This document shows positions 6,928-13,817 of a DNA stretch of 37,861 bases, piece by piece (position 1 is the stretch's first letter; the number at the start of each line of letters is the position of its first letter). The notes under the pieces were generated by a model. That model did not search any database, had not been told where the DNA came from, and saw only the letters and a list, made by a program, of their open reading frames with translations. Source of the stretch: an uncultured Eubacteriales bacterium (GTDB lineage: Bacteria; Bacillota; Clostridia; Oscillospirales; Oscillospiraceae); assembly GCA_900319275.1 (NCBI GenBank), contig ONNS01000064.1:1-37861 (forward strand), read 5' to 3'. The translations under genes were made by a program, and so were the position numbers.

Positions 6928-7083
6928 CTCATACTAGACTCCGATTAAAAGTAGACAAAGTCTACTTTTAATAGCGCGATAGCGCGTCGGAGTCTGTATG
7001 AGACGTCATCTGTGTTTTTACACAGATGGGCGACGCGTTTAGCGGCGCCTTTCTAATTAAAAGTGTCTACTTTTAATTAGAAA
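6928..7083. repeat. Three-way junction plus hairpin cluster
   Basis: An outer stem CTCATAC-AGACTCCG/CGGAGTCT-GTATGAG (6928-6943 with 6988-7002) encloses a 13-bp hairpin with a 3-nt loop (6944-6972) and a short GCGC hairpin (6974-6985). Three more hairpins follow: 7007-7028 (9 bp), about 7028-7049 (one mismatch) and 7051-7082 (14 bp, loop GTCT). The cluster sits between two convergent genes and may double as a bidirectional terminator. Confidence 0.75.
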
Positions 7084-7089
7084 ACAGTA

Positions 7090-7521
7090 TCAGTCCCAGG
7101 GCTTTTTGTCGTCGTCGGACTTTTTCTCGCTCTTGCCGGGGAGAGAGAAGACCGTGACGCTGCCGTCGGCCTTCAAAAGCTCGAACTTGCAGTCAAAACC
7201 CACGGCAGCCGCGGCGGCGGCCAGCAGGCCCCACCAGGGCAGGGCGGCCAGACCCACGACGCCGACGCCGATGCCCACCGTGACAGGCACGGTCAGCAGC
7301 ACCTCGTCGCCGCGTTTCAGGCGGATCTTGTTGACGTTGCCCTCTTTGACAGCGGCCTTGACCTTTTCGAGCAGCTCGCTGCCCTTGTCAGAGCGCTGTT
7401 CGAGATAGATGATCGCGTCCACCACGCTGCCGCCGCTCGCCTCGAGCGCGGCCTTTGCGTCGCTATAGCTGCAGCCGGTACGCTCGCGCACGGCGTCGAT
7501 GGCTTCCAGGTTGATTTCCAT
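7090..7521 (-). CDS. DUF4342 domain protein with UBA-like N-terminus
   Basis: The 143-aa protein starts MEINLEAIDAVRERTGCSYS. Residues 1-42 form a UBA/TS-N-like three-helix domain (SDAKAALEASGGSVVDAIIYLE). The DUF4342 part follows, with a GDEVLLTVPVTVGIGVGVVG strand and an alanine-rich hydrophobic segment (WWGLLAAAAAAVGF) that may touch the membrane. The C-terminus is charged (KSEKKSDDDKK). The function of this family is unknown to me. GAGGAGGGA precedes the ATG at 7521. It is convergent with the diguanylate cyclase across the hairpin cluster. Confidence 0.85.
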   Translation of the reverse strand: MEINLEAIDAVRERTGCSYSDAKAALEASGGSVVDAIIYLEQRSDKGSELLEKVKAAVKEGNVNKIRLKRGDEVLLTVPVTVGIGVGVVGLAALPWWGLLAAAAAAVGFDCKFELLKADGSVTVFSLPGKSEKKSDDDKKPWD

Positions 7522-7562
7522 ATCGTTCCCTCCTCGAAAAACTTAGGATGCTGTTATCATAC

Positions 7563-7595
7563 CACGAATTGAATAAAATGTTTCAACAATTCGTG
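7563..7595. promoter_or_regulatory. Inverted repeat between DUF4342 and uxuA
   Basis: CACGAATTG and CAATTCGTG form a 9-bp perfect inverted repeat with a 15-bp spacer, between the divergent DUF4342 and uxuA genes. It could be an operator for either gene. No regulator gene for the uxu operon is present in the window. Confidence 0.4.
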
Positions 7596-7689
7596 AACCC
7601 TGCGTGAAAAAACTTCAAAACAGGGCGGCAGTTCCCTAACTTTTATCGGAAAAGGTCCTCCGCGTCGGGAAATCAGCCGTGAAAGAGCC

Positions 7690-7718
7690 TTGCTTTTTTA
7701 CGTTATATACACTAAAAT
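7690..7718 (+). promoter_or_regulatory. Promoter of the uxuAB operon
   Basis: TTGCTT (7690-7695), a 17-bp spacer and TAAAAT (7713-7718), followed by GGAGGAG ahead of the ATG at 7762. Confidence 0.5.
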
Positions 7719-7761
7719 AAGATTACGCATACGATAAATACAGTATTAGGAGGAGTTTATC

Positions 7762-8850
7762 ATGCCAATGCAGATGGGCTTTCGCTGGTACGGCGAAGGC
7801 AACGACAAAATTTCTCTGAGCGATATCCGGCAGATCCCCGGCGTGCAGACCATCGTCTGGGCCCTGCACAACAAGATGCCCGGCGAGATCTGGCAGCCGG
7901 AGGAGATCGCCCCGGTCGTCGAGCAGATCCGCGCCGCCGGCTTCAACGCCGACGTAGTCGAGAGCGTCAACGTCCATGACGACATCAAGATCGGTCTCCC
8001 CACGCGCGACAAGTACATCGAAAACTACATCCAGACCATCCGCAACCTCAAGCCCTTCGGCGTGAAGGTCATCTGCTACAACTTCATGCCGGTCTTCGAC
8101 TGGACCCGCTCCGACCTGTTCCACCCGGTGGGCGACGGCTCGACCGCGCTCTACTACCAGAAGGACATGATCCAGGACGACCCGCGTGAGATGGCCGACT
8201 ACGTCATGAGCTTCACCGAGAAGTACCACATGACCTTCCCCGGCTGGGAGCCCGAGCGCATGGCCAAGCTCGATGAGCTGTTCGAGGCCTACAAGCCCGT
8301 CACCAAGGAAAAGCTCTGGGCCAACTTCAAGTATTTCCTCGAGGCGATCATGCCCGTCTGCCACGAGTGCGACATCAAGATGGCCGTCCACATGGACGAT
8401 CCCCCCTGGGATATCTTCGGTCTGCCCCGCCTGCTGACGAACGCCGAGAACATCGACCGCTTCCTTTCGATGGTGGACGACCCCTACAACTGCCTGACGC
8501 TCTGCTCCGGCAGCCTGAACGCCGACCCGAACAACAACGTGGCCGACATTGTGCGCAAGCACTGCGACCGCATCGCCTTTGCCCACATCCGCAACGTCAA
8601 GCACTTCCCGAACGGCGACTTCTCCGAGGCCAGCCACCGCGACTGCGACGGCGACACCGGCATCCTCGACATTCTGCGCGCCTATCACGACTGCGGCTAC
8701 GAGGGCTATATCCGCCCCGACCATGGCCGTCACCTCTGGGACGAGAAGCCCGGCAACGTCCGCCCGGGCTACGGCCTGTATGACCGCGCACTCGGCATCA
8801 TGTACATGCTGGGCGCCTGGGATCTGATGGATAAGGAGGCACAGCAATGA
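7762..8850 (+). CDS. uxuA: Mannonate dehydratase
   Basis: The 362-aa protein matches UxuA: start MPMQMGFRWYGEGNDKISL, then IPGVQTIVWALHNKMPGEIW, VICYNFMPVFDWTRSDL, MAVHMDDPPWDIFGLPR, LTLCSGSLNADPNN, FAHIRNVKH and a C-terminal YIRPDHGRHLW. These carry the metal-binding His, Cys and Asp residues of the family. It converts D-mannonate to 2-keto-3-deoxygluconate in glucuronate breakdown, in the cytosol. GGAGGAG precedes the ATG. The stop overlaps the uxuB start by 4 nt (ATGA), so the two are translationally coupled. The isomerase (UxaC), KDG kinase and a transporter are not in the window. Confidence 0.97.
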   Translation: MPMQMGFRWYGEGNDKISLSDIRQIPGVQTIVWALHNKMPGEIWQPEEIAPVVEQIRAAGFNADVVESVNVHDDIKIGLPTRDKYIENYIQTIRNLKPFGVKVICYNFMPVFDWTRSDLFHPVGDGSTALYYQKDMIQDDPREMADYVMSFTEKYHMTFPGWEPERMAKLDELFEAYKPVTKEKLWANFKYFLEAIMPVCHECDIKMAVHMDDPPWDIFGLPRLLTNAENIDRFLSMVDDPYNCLTLCSGSLNADPNNNVADIVRKHCDRIAFAHIRNVKHFPNGDFSEASHRDCDGDTGILDILRAYHDCGYEGYIRPDHGRHLWDEKPGNVRPGYGLYDRALGIMYMLGAWDLMDKEAQQ

Positions 8851-10454
8851 GCAAGCTGGATCTGAGTGAAGTCGGTCTGCGCGACCGCGCCGCATGGGAA
8901 GAAAAGGGCTATCAGCTGCCGCAGTATGACCGCGCCGAGATGATCGCCGCCACGAAGGCCTACCCCACCTGGGTTCACTTCGGCGCCGGCAACATCTTCA
9001 AGGCTCTGCACGCCGCCGGCGCCCAGCGCCTGCTGAACGAGGGCATTCTGAAAACCGGCATCATCGCCGTCGAGCGCAAGAAGAAGGGCGAAGCCGTGCA
9101 CGACGGCTACTCCGTCGTCGTCACGCTCAAGGCCGACGGCGGCGTCGAGAAGACGGTCGTCGGTTCCGTGGCCGAGAGCTGCTATCTCTACGGCGGCGAA
9201 GAGCGCCTGGCCGAGATCTTCCGCGCCCCCAGCCTGCAGATGGTCACCTTCACGATCACCGAGAAGGGCTATTCTCTGGTCGACGGCAAGGGCGAGCTGC
9301 AGCCCGACGTGGTCACCGATCTTTCGAACGGCCCCGAAAACTGCCTGACCTATATGGGCCGCGTGGCCTGGCTGCTGCTGCAGCGCTACAACGCCGGCGC
9401 CCTGCCGATCGCCATGGTCAGCACCGACAACTGCTCGCACAACGGCGACAAGCTCAAGGCCGCCATGGTCTGCTTTGCCGAGACCTGGTGCAAGAACGGC
9501 TTTGTGCCGCAGGGCTTTGTCGACTATATCGAAGATCCGAAGAAGGTCTCCTTCCCGTGGACCATGATCGACAAGATCACGCCGAGCCCCGACCGCTCCG
9601 TCGGCGCGATCCTCGAGCAGGACGGTCTCGAAGGCTTTGCCCCCACGGTCAACGCCCGCGGCACCGTCACGGCCCCCTTCGTCAACGCCGAGGAGAGCGA
9701 ATATCTGGTCTTCCAGGACGATTTCCCCAATGGCCGTCCGCCGCTGGAGAAGTGCGGCTTCTACTTCACCGCGCGCGAGACCGTCGACAAGGTCGAGCGC
9801 ATGAAGGTCTGCACCTGCCTCAACCCGCTGCACACCTCGCTGGCCGTCTACGGCTGCCTGCTGGGCTTCCAGCGCATCAGCGCCGAGATGAAGGACGAGG
9901 ACCTGCACAAGCTGGTCGAGCGCATCGGCTATGTCGAGGGCCTGCCCGTCGTCACCGACCCCGGCATCATCAAGCCGAAAGACTTCATTGACACCGTTGT
10001 CAACGTCCGCATCCCGAACCCCTTCATGCCCGACACGCCGCAGCGCATCGCGACCGACACCTCGCAGAAGCTGCCGATTCGCTTTGGTGAGACCATCAAG
10101 GCCTATCTCGCCAGCGACACGCTGGACGTGGCTGAGCTCAAGCTGATCCCGCTGGTGTACGCCGGCTGGCTGCGCTATCTGATGGCCGTCGATGACGAGG
10201 GCAAGGCCTTCGAGCCGTCCCCCGACCCGCTGCTGGCCTCCTCGCAGGCTTACCTGGCCGACATCCATCTGGGCGACGCCCTGACGGCGGACGAGGCCGA
10301 GGCCAAGCTCGCCGAGCTCCTGCACAACAAGGGCATCTTCGGCGTCGACCTGATCGAAACCGGACTTTCCAAGCTGGTCTGCCGCTACTTTGTCGAGCTG
10401 ATCGCCGGCCCCGGCGCCGTGCGCAAAACGCTGCACAAGTACGTGAACGAATAA
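8847..10454 (+). CDS. uxuB: D-mannonate oxidoreductase (fructuronate reductase), mannitol dehydrogenase family
   Basis: The 535-aa protein is of the long-chain mannitol/mannonate dehydrogenase family. An NAD-binding start, HFGAGNIFKALHAAG, is followed by the central MVSTDNCSHNGDKL, SFPWTMIDKITP and KVCTCLNPLHTSLAVYGCLL motifs and a C-terminal LVYAGWLRYLMAVDDEG. It reduces fructuronate to mannonate with NADH, the step before UxuA. Length is normal for the family. It shares an operon with uxuA by a 4-nt overlap and ends at a strong intrinsic terminator. Confidence 0.94.
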   Translation: MSKLDLSEVGLRDRAAWEEKGYQLPQYDRAEMIAATKAYPTWVHFGAGNIFKALHAAGAQRLLNEGILKTGIIAVERKKKGEAVHDGYSVVVTLKADGGVEKTVVGSVAESCYLYGGEERLAEIFRAPSLQMVTFTITEKGYSLVDGKGELQPDVVTDLSNGPENCLTYMGRVAWLLLQRYNAGALPIAMVSTDNCSHNGDKLKAAMVCFAETWCKNGFVPQGFVDYIEDPKKVSFPWTMIDKITPSPDRSVGAILEQDGLEGFAPTVNARGTVTAPFVNAEESEYLVFQDDFPNGRPPLEKCGFYFTARETVDKVERMKVCTCLNPLHTSLAVYGCLLGFQRISAEMKDEDLHKLVERIGYVEGLPVVTDPGIIKPKDFIDTVVNVRIPNPFMPDTPQRIATDTSQKLPIRFGETIKAYLASDTLDVAELKLIPLVYAGWLRYLMAVDDEGKAFEPSPDPLLASSQAYLADIHLGDALTADEAEAKLAELLHNKGIFGVDLIETGLSKLVCRYFVELIAGPGAVRKTLHKYVNE

Positions 10455-10472
10455 GTAAATCTTTACGGCTGT

Positions 10473-10510
10473 GGCCGGTGAAAACGTTTGTTTTCACCGG
10501 CCCCTTTTTT
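10473..10510 (+). terminator. Intrinsic terminator of the uxuAB operon
   Basis: A perfect 13-bp stem, GGCCGGTGAAAAC (10473-10485)/GTTTTCACCGGCC (10490-10502), with a GTTT loop is followed by six T residues (10505-10510), 18 nt after the uxuB stop. Confidence 0.92.
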
Positions 10511-10607
10511 GCGCTAAACAATTCGTTGTTTGATTATGGGGAGTTCAGAGGGGAAACCCTTCTGATTTTTCGCCTCGGAAGGCGAAAAAATGAATTTAAT
10601 ATTGTAT

Positions 10608-10690
10608 TTTTCGGGGACATTAAGTGAGCGTCCAAATCTTGATTTGGCTACGCGAACTTATGCCTGTGGTAGTGCCTCGAAAAATACTCT
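10608..10690. repeat. Long imperfect foldback, possible structured RNA
   Basis: Ends GTATTTTTCG and CGAAAAATAC pair perfectly and extend by about three pairs. Inside lie CATTAAGT/AACTTATG (one bulge), GCGT/ACGC and CCAAAT/ATTTGG stems around a CTTG loop, plus an unpaired CCTGTGGTAG arm. Three simpler hairpins (10515-10600) precede it. There is no coding signal. I do not match it to a known RNA family. Confidence 0.45.
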
Positions 10691-10692
10691 TT

Positions 10693-10925
10693 GCAGCTTG
10701 CCAGTGTGCGAGCGACGTCCTCACAAGCTCCGTATCGCTCGCTTCTGCGTTTAACACGCAAAAGCTCGTTCACTGCGCTGCTCGTCCTTTCAAATGCAAA
10801 GCGTTCGGCGCTTTGCATTTGTGAGGAAAACGGAAGGAGCGGATATGCAGCTCTTCCGGCTCTTCGCAACCGGGAGAGCGAAATGGAGCGAGTTTCGTTT
10901 GACGACGCGAGTGCGCGCAGCAAGC
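10693..10925. repeat. Hairpin repeat family 2, copy 1
   Basis: CAGCTTGC (10693-10700) pairs with GCAAGCTG (10918-10925). Inside are hairpins including TGCGT/ACGCA and CAAATGCAAAGC/GCTTTGCATTTG. The core GAGGAAAACGGAAGG...CGGATATGCAGCT (10823-10852) and a GAGTTTCGTTTGACGA block near 10890-10905 recur at 19250-19279 and 19309-19325. A further hairpin with CAAACTGTTCAG arms lies at about 10937-10976, next to the spoVT stop. Confidence 0.7.
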
Positions 10926-10976
10926 TGAAACCCCTTCAAACTGTTCAGCCCCTCTTAGGGGACTGAACAGTTTGAA

Positions 10977-11519
10977 TTAGCTCTCCATCTGCTTGCCGAG
11001 GAAGCTGGCGCAGGTCTGGGCCAGCTTGTACTCCACCTCGCCGCCCGGCGGGCTGTTGCGCGGCGTGAGGAACATCACGCAGCCGAGCACGTCCCCCTCG
11101 CTGATAACCGGCGCGGCCACCGACAGGCAGAATTTCTCGTCACCCTCAGACGCCGGCAGACTGCTGCCGCCGCTCTCCTGGCGGTAGATCGAACGGTTGT
11201 CCATGATCTCGCACAGCTGCGCGCTGATGGGCTTTTCCAGCAGCTCGCGCTTCCCGCCGCCCGACACCGCAATGATCGAGTCCCGGTCGCACACCGCGGC
11301 CATCTCGTCCGTGCTGCGCCGCAGACTGTCGCAGATCTGCGCCGCGAAATCCGACAGCTCCCCCACCGGGGAGTATTTCTTGAAAATCAGCTCGCCCTCT
11401 TTGTCGGTGAAAATCTCCAGCGGGTCACCCTCGCGGATACGCATGGTGCGGCGGATCTCCTTCGGGATCACGACGCGGCCCAGGTCGTCGATCCGCCGCA
11501 CGATTCCAGTTGCTTTCAT
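10977..11519 (-). CDS. spoVT: Stage V sporulation protein T (SpoVT), AbrB-family regulator
   Basis: The 180-aa protein starts MKATGIVRRIDDLGRVVIPK, the SpoVT/AbrB swapped-hairpin DNA-binding domain (residues 1-50). A GAF-like sensor domain follows (about 55-178), with LSDFAAQICDSLRRSTDEMA and CLSVAAPVISEGDVLGCVMF. Length fits B. subtilis SpoVT (178 aa). It tunes forespore sigma-G dependent genes, so the host is very likely a spore former. The ATG at 11519 has AGGAGG 9 nt upstream, but that ribosome site lies in the 3' arm of a strong hairpin (11528-11574), suggesting translational control. Two shortened paralogues (16126-16302 and 18744-18920) copy its N-terminus and leader. Confidence 0.96.
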   Translation of the reverse strand: MKATGIVRRIDDLGRVVIPKEIRRTMRIREGDPLEIFTDKEGELIFKKYSPVGELSDFAAQICDSLRRSTDEMAAVCDRDSIIAVSGGGKRELLEKPISAQLCEIMDNRSIYRQESGGSSLPASEGDEKFCLSVAAPVISEGDVLGCVMFLTPRNSPPGGEVEYKLAQTCASFLGKQMES

Positions 11520-11527
11520 ATGCAAAA

Positions 11528-11574
11528 TCCTCCTGCGTTTCTATCTCATGTCTCAGATAGTATTTGCAGGAGGA
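11528..11574 (-). promoter_or_regulatory. Ribosome-site-sequestering hairpin in the spoVT leader
   Basis: In mRNA sense (minus strand), TCCTCCTGC pairs with GCAGGAGGA, and CTATCT pairs with AGATAG further in. The 3' arm contains the whole spoVT ribosome site. Related hairpins occur at 13524-13576, 16311-16357 and 18929-18970. Confidence 0.8.
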
Positions 11575-11640
11575 AATATGTTATGCACGGGCGGCAGATA
11601 TGCGTACGCTGTCTGTCGCGGCAGTTCGAAAAAATATACT

Positions 11641-11669
11641 TTGTGTTTTCCCGTCGATTATGCTATGCT
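11641..11669 (+). promoter_or_regulatory. Promoter of the repeat lipoprotein gene
   Basis: TTGTGT (11641-11646), a 17-bp spacer and TATGCT (11664-11669). Transcription would start near 11676, which favours the ATG at 11703 over the one at 11676. Confidence 0.55.
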
Positions 11670-11702
11670 GAAAACATGAAAAAACAGGAAAGAAGGGGCA
11701 AC

Positions 11703-13517
11703 ATGAAAAAGGTGGTTTCCCTCCTGCTGCTCGTCATTCTCTGCCTTGGCCTGTGCGCCTGCGAAAACAGCGGCGGCGCCAGCCTTGGCACGGTGGTGTG
11801 GGAAAAAGCGTATTATCTCGACGCTTTCAACGATCCGACCGAGGAATACTATATCGGTACCGCCAAGAGGTTGAACGGCAGCTACAGCAGCAAAAGCGTA
11901 ACGGACGGCGTGCTGGAGGCCGAGATCCGTGTGGACGCGCAGATCGTTTCGATCTTTCTCTATGAAAACGGCACAGATCTCGTCAAAAACGGCGATCAAT
12001 CCTCCATTGCATTCTCCGTGCAGATGAAGGCCGCGGACGGGAGCAAGACGCAGCTCTACGGCGAAATGGCCAGCGGCGGGGACTGCGTGGAAATCTGGGA
12101 GGATCAGACGCAAAGCGTCCTGCATTTTGAAGGCAGAGAGCCGCAGGAGAACCCCGTTGCCACAGCGTTCTGCGCCGAGGACGGCGAGGTCAGCTTCTAT
12201 CTCACGCGGGAGGATCAGCCCGCGACGAGCTATCTCTTCACGGTCAAAACCGGGAACTTTGCCGCGCTTTATGAGACGGAGATCGCGACGCCGATCCGGG
12301 AGCGGGCCTATGCCCGGGCGGAGTCCCTGCTCGAAGTGAAGGACTACGGCGAAGCGATCCGTTGGTTTACGGCGCTGGGAGATTTCCGCGACAGCACCAC
12401 ACGGGTGACCAAAGCTACGAATGCGGCGCAGTACGCACAGGCGGAGGCCTTGCTCGAGGCGAAGGACTACAACGGCGCGATCGCGGCGTTTACGGCCTTG
12501 GGAGATTACCAGGATAGCGCCGCGAGAGCGGAAGAGGCGCGCACGGAACAATACGCCCGTGCGGAGGCATTGCTCGAGGCAAAGGAATATACACGCGCGA
12601 TCGCGGCGTTTACGGCGCTGGGTGATTATCGCGACAGCGTCGCACGTGTGAACGAGGCGAGAGATGCGCAGGAAAGACTGCACTCGCTGCGTATTGAATT
12701 GAGAAAAAAGACGATAGCTGCAGGCGGGCTTCAAACCGTAGGGCTGATAGCGGACGGCAGCGTCGTCGCCGTGGGAGATAACGAAGACGGCCGGTGCGAG
12801 GTCTCCGGCTGGAGAGATATCGTCGCCGTGGCCGCGGCTTTCGGGCATACCGTCGGACTGAAGGCGGACGGCAGCGTCGTCGCTGTGGGGTATAATGAAT
12901 ACGGTCAGTGTGAGGTCTCCGGCTGGACCGATATTGTTGCTGTGTCCGCGGGCTGGCATCACACTGTCGGACTGAATACGGAAGGAAGAGTCGTCGCCGT
13001 GGGATCTAACACAGATGGCCAATGCGAAGTCTCCGGCTGGTCGGGCATCGTTAATGTAGCTGCGAATGGCTTGCACACCGTGGGTTTGAAGGTGGATGGT
13101 ACCGTCGTCGCCGTGGGATCTAACAAAGATGGCCGATGCGAGGTCTCCGACTGGACCGAAATTGTCGATGTGGCCGCAGGAAGAACTCACACCGTGGGGC
13201 TGAGAGCAGACGGAACGGTCGTTGCAGTGGGAAATAATGAATACGGTCAGTGCGAGACATCCAGCTGGACCGAAATTGTCGATGTGGCTGCAGGAAGAAC
13301 TCACACCGTAGGGCTGAGAGCAGATGGAACGGTCGTTGCCGTTGGAAATAATGAATACGGCCAGTGCGAGGTCTCCGGTTGGATCGATATTGTCGCTGTG
13401 GCCGCGGGCTATTATCACACCATCGGGCTGCGGGCGGACGGCAGCGTCGTCGCTGCGGGGTATAATAAAGACGGCGAGTGCGAGGTCTCTGACTGGACCG
13501 ATATCCGCCTGCCCTGA
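11703..13517 (+). CDS. Lipoprotein with TPR-like and RCC1-like repeats
   Basis: About 604 aa. The N-terminus MKKVVSLLLLVILCLGLCAC is a lipoprotein signal with lipobox L-C-A-C, so the mature protein is anchored on the outer face of the membrane. A region of about 170 residues without a recognised domain follows. Next come three TPR-like units of about 40 residues (AEALLEAKDYNGAIAAFTALG type) and then seven RCC1-like units of about 38-39 residues (HTVGLRADGTVVAVGNNEYG, then QCEVSGWTDIVAVAAG). RCC1 units build a beta-propeller, here probably a surface binding module (inference). Units 5 and 6 are nearly identical in DNA, suggesting recent duplication. AAGGGG lies 4 nt before the ATG. It is divergent from spoVT. 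Confidence 0.88.
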   Translation: MKKVVSLLLLVILCLGLCACENSGGASLGTVVWEKAYYLDAFNDPTEEYYIGTAKRLNGSYSSKSVTDGVLEAEIRVDAQIVSIFLYENGTDLVKNGDQSSIAFSVQMKAADGSKTQLYGEMASGGDCVEIWEDQTQSVLHFEGREPQENPVATAFCAEDGEVSFYLTREDQPATSYLFTVKTGNFAALYETEIATPIRERAYARAESLLEVKDYGEAIRWFTALGDFRDSTTRVTKATNAAQYAQAEALLEAKDYNGAIAAFTALGDYQDSAARAEEARTEQYARAEALLEAKEYTRAIAAFTALGDYRDSVARVNEARDAQERLHSLRIELRKKTIAAGGLQTVGLIADGSVVAVGDNEDGRCEVSGWRDIVAVAAAFGHTVGLKADGSVVAVGYNEYGQCEVSGWTDIVAVSAGWHHTVGLNTEGRVVAVGSNTDGQCEVSGWSGIVNVAANGLHTVGLKVDGTVVAVGSNKDGRCEVSDWTEIVDVAAGRTHTVGLRADGTVVAVGNNEYGQCETSSWTEIVDVAAGRTHTVGLRADGTVVAVGNNEYGQCEVSGWIDIVAVAAGYYHTIGLRADGSVVAAGYNKDGECEVSDWTDIRLP

Positions 13518-13523
13518 CCGCTG

Positions 13524-13576
13524 AAAAATCCTCCTGCGTTTCTATCTCACACGGATAGCATCGCAGGAGGATTTTT
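13524..13576. terminator. Lone copy of the spoVT-leader hairpin acting as terminator
   Basis: AAAAATCCTCCTGCG (13524-13538) and CGCAGGAGGATTTTT (13562-13576) form 15-bp arms around the conserved CTATC...GATAG interior. A runs on one side and T runs on the other make a bidirectional terminator 7 nt after the lipoprotein stop. The interior sequence is the same as in the spoVT-type leaders. Confidence 0.8.
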
Positions 13577-13817
13577 ATTTTACAGATTACACAGCTTGCC
13601 AAGCAAAAATGCATTTCATGCTTTTTTCCACGGCACTTGTTGGGGATTTCGCTCCCCACTCCCTCGAATCACTTTGCGTCTTCGTCGCGGTCCCTGCCTG
13701 CGGCAGTTACAGTTTTGATTTCCCAATCAAAAGGAAATGAGATGTTTGTTTTTCAAAGATGAAATTATAAACTTTCAAGTACTTTCAAGTAACTTTCAAG
13801 TAAGACTTTGTCTAAGC
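13577..13817. repeat. Intergenic stretch with hairpins and three ACTTTCAAGT repeats
   Basis: No gene is seen. GGGGA/TCCCC and TTTTGATT/AATCAAAA hairpins occur near 13645 and 13711. ACTTTCAAGT is repeated at 13771-13780, 13781-13790 and 13792-13801. A related TTTCAAGTA occurs near 15330, at the other side of the AlbA_2 gene. Base composition becomes AT-rich from about 13690. Confidence 0.6.

Noticed and set aside
8769-10436. 555-codon minus-strand frame opposite uxuB
   Set aside because: Low-complexity shadow frame; the plus-strand uxuB is a complete family member coupled to uxuA.
11575-11640. Sigma-G promoter for spoVT
   Set aside because: A CATAACATA-like -10 is present and similar in the paralogue leaders, but no correctly spaced -35 was found.
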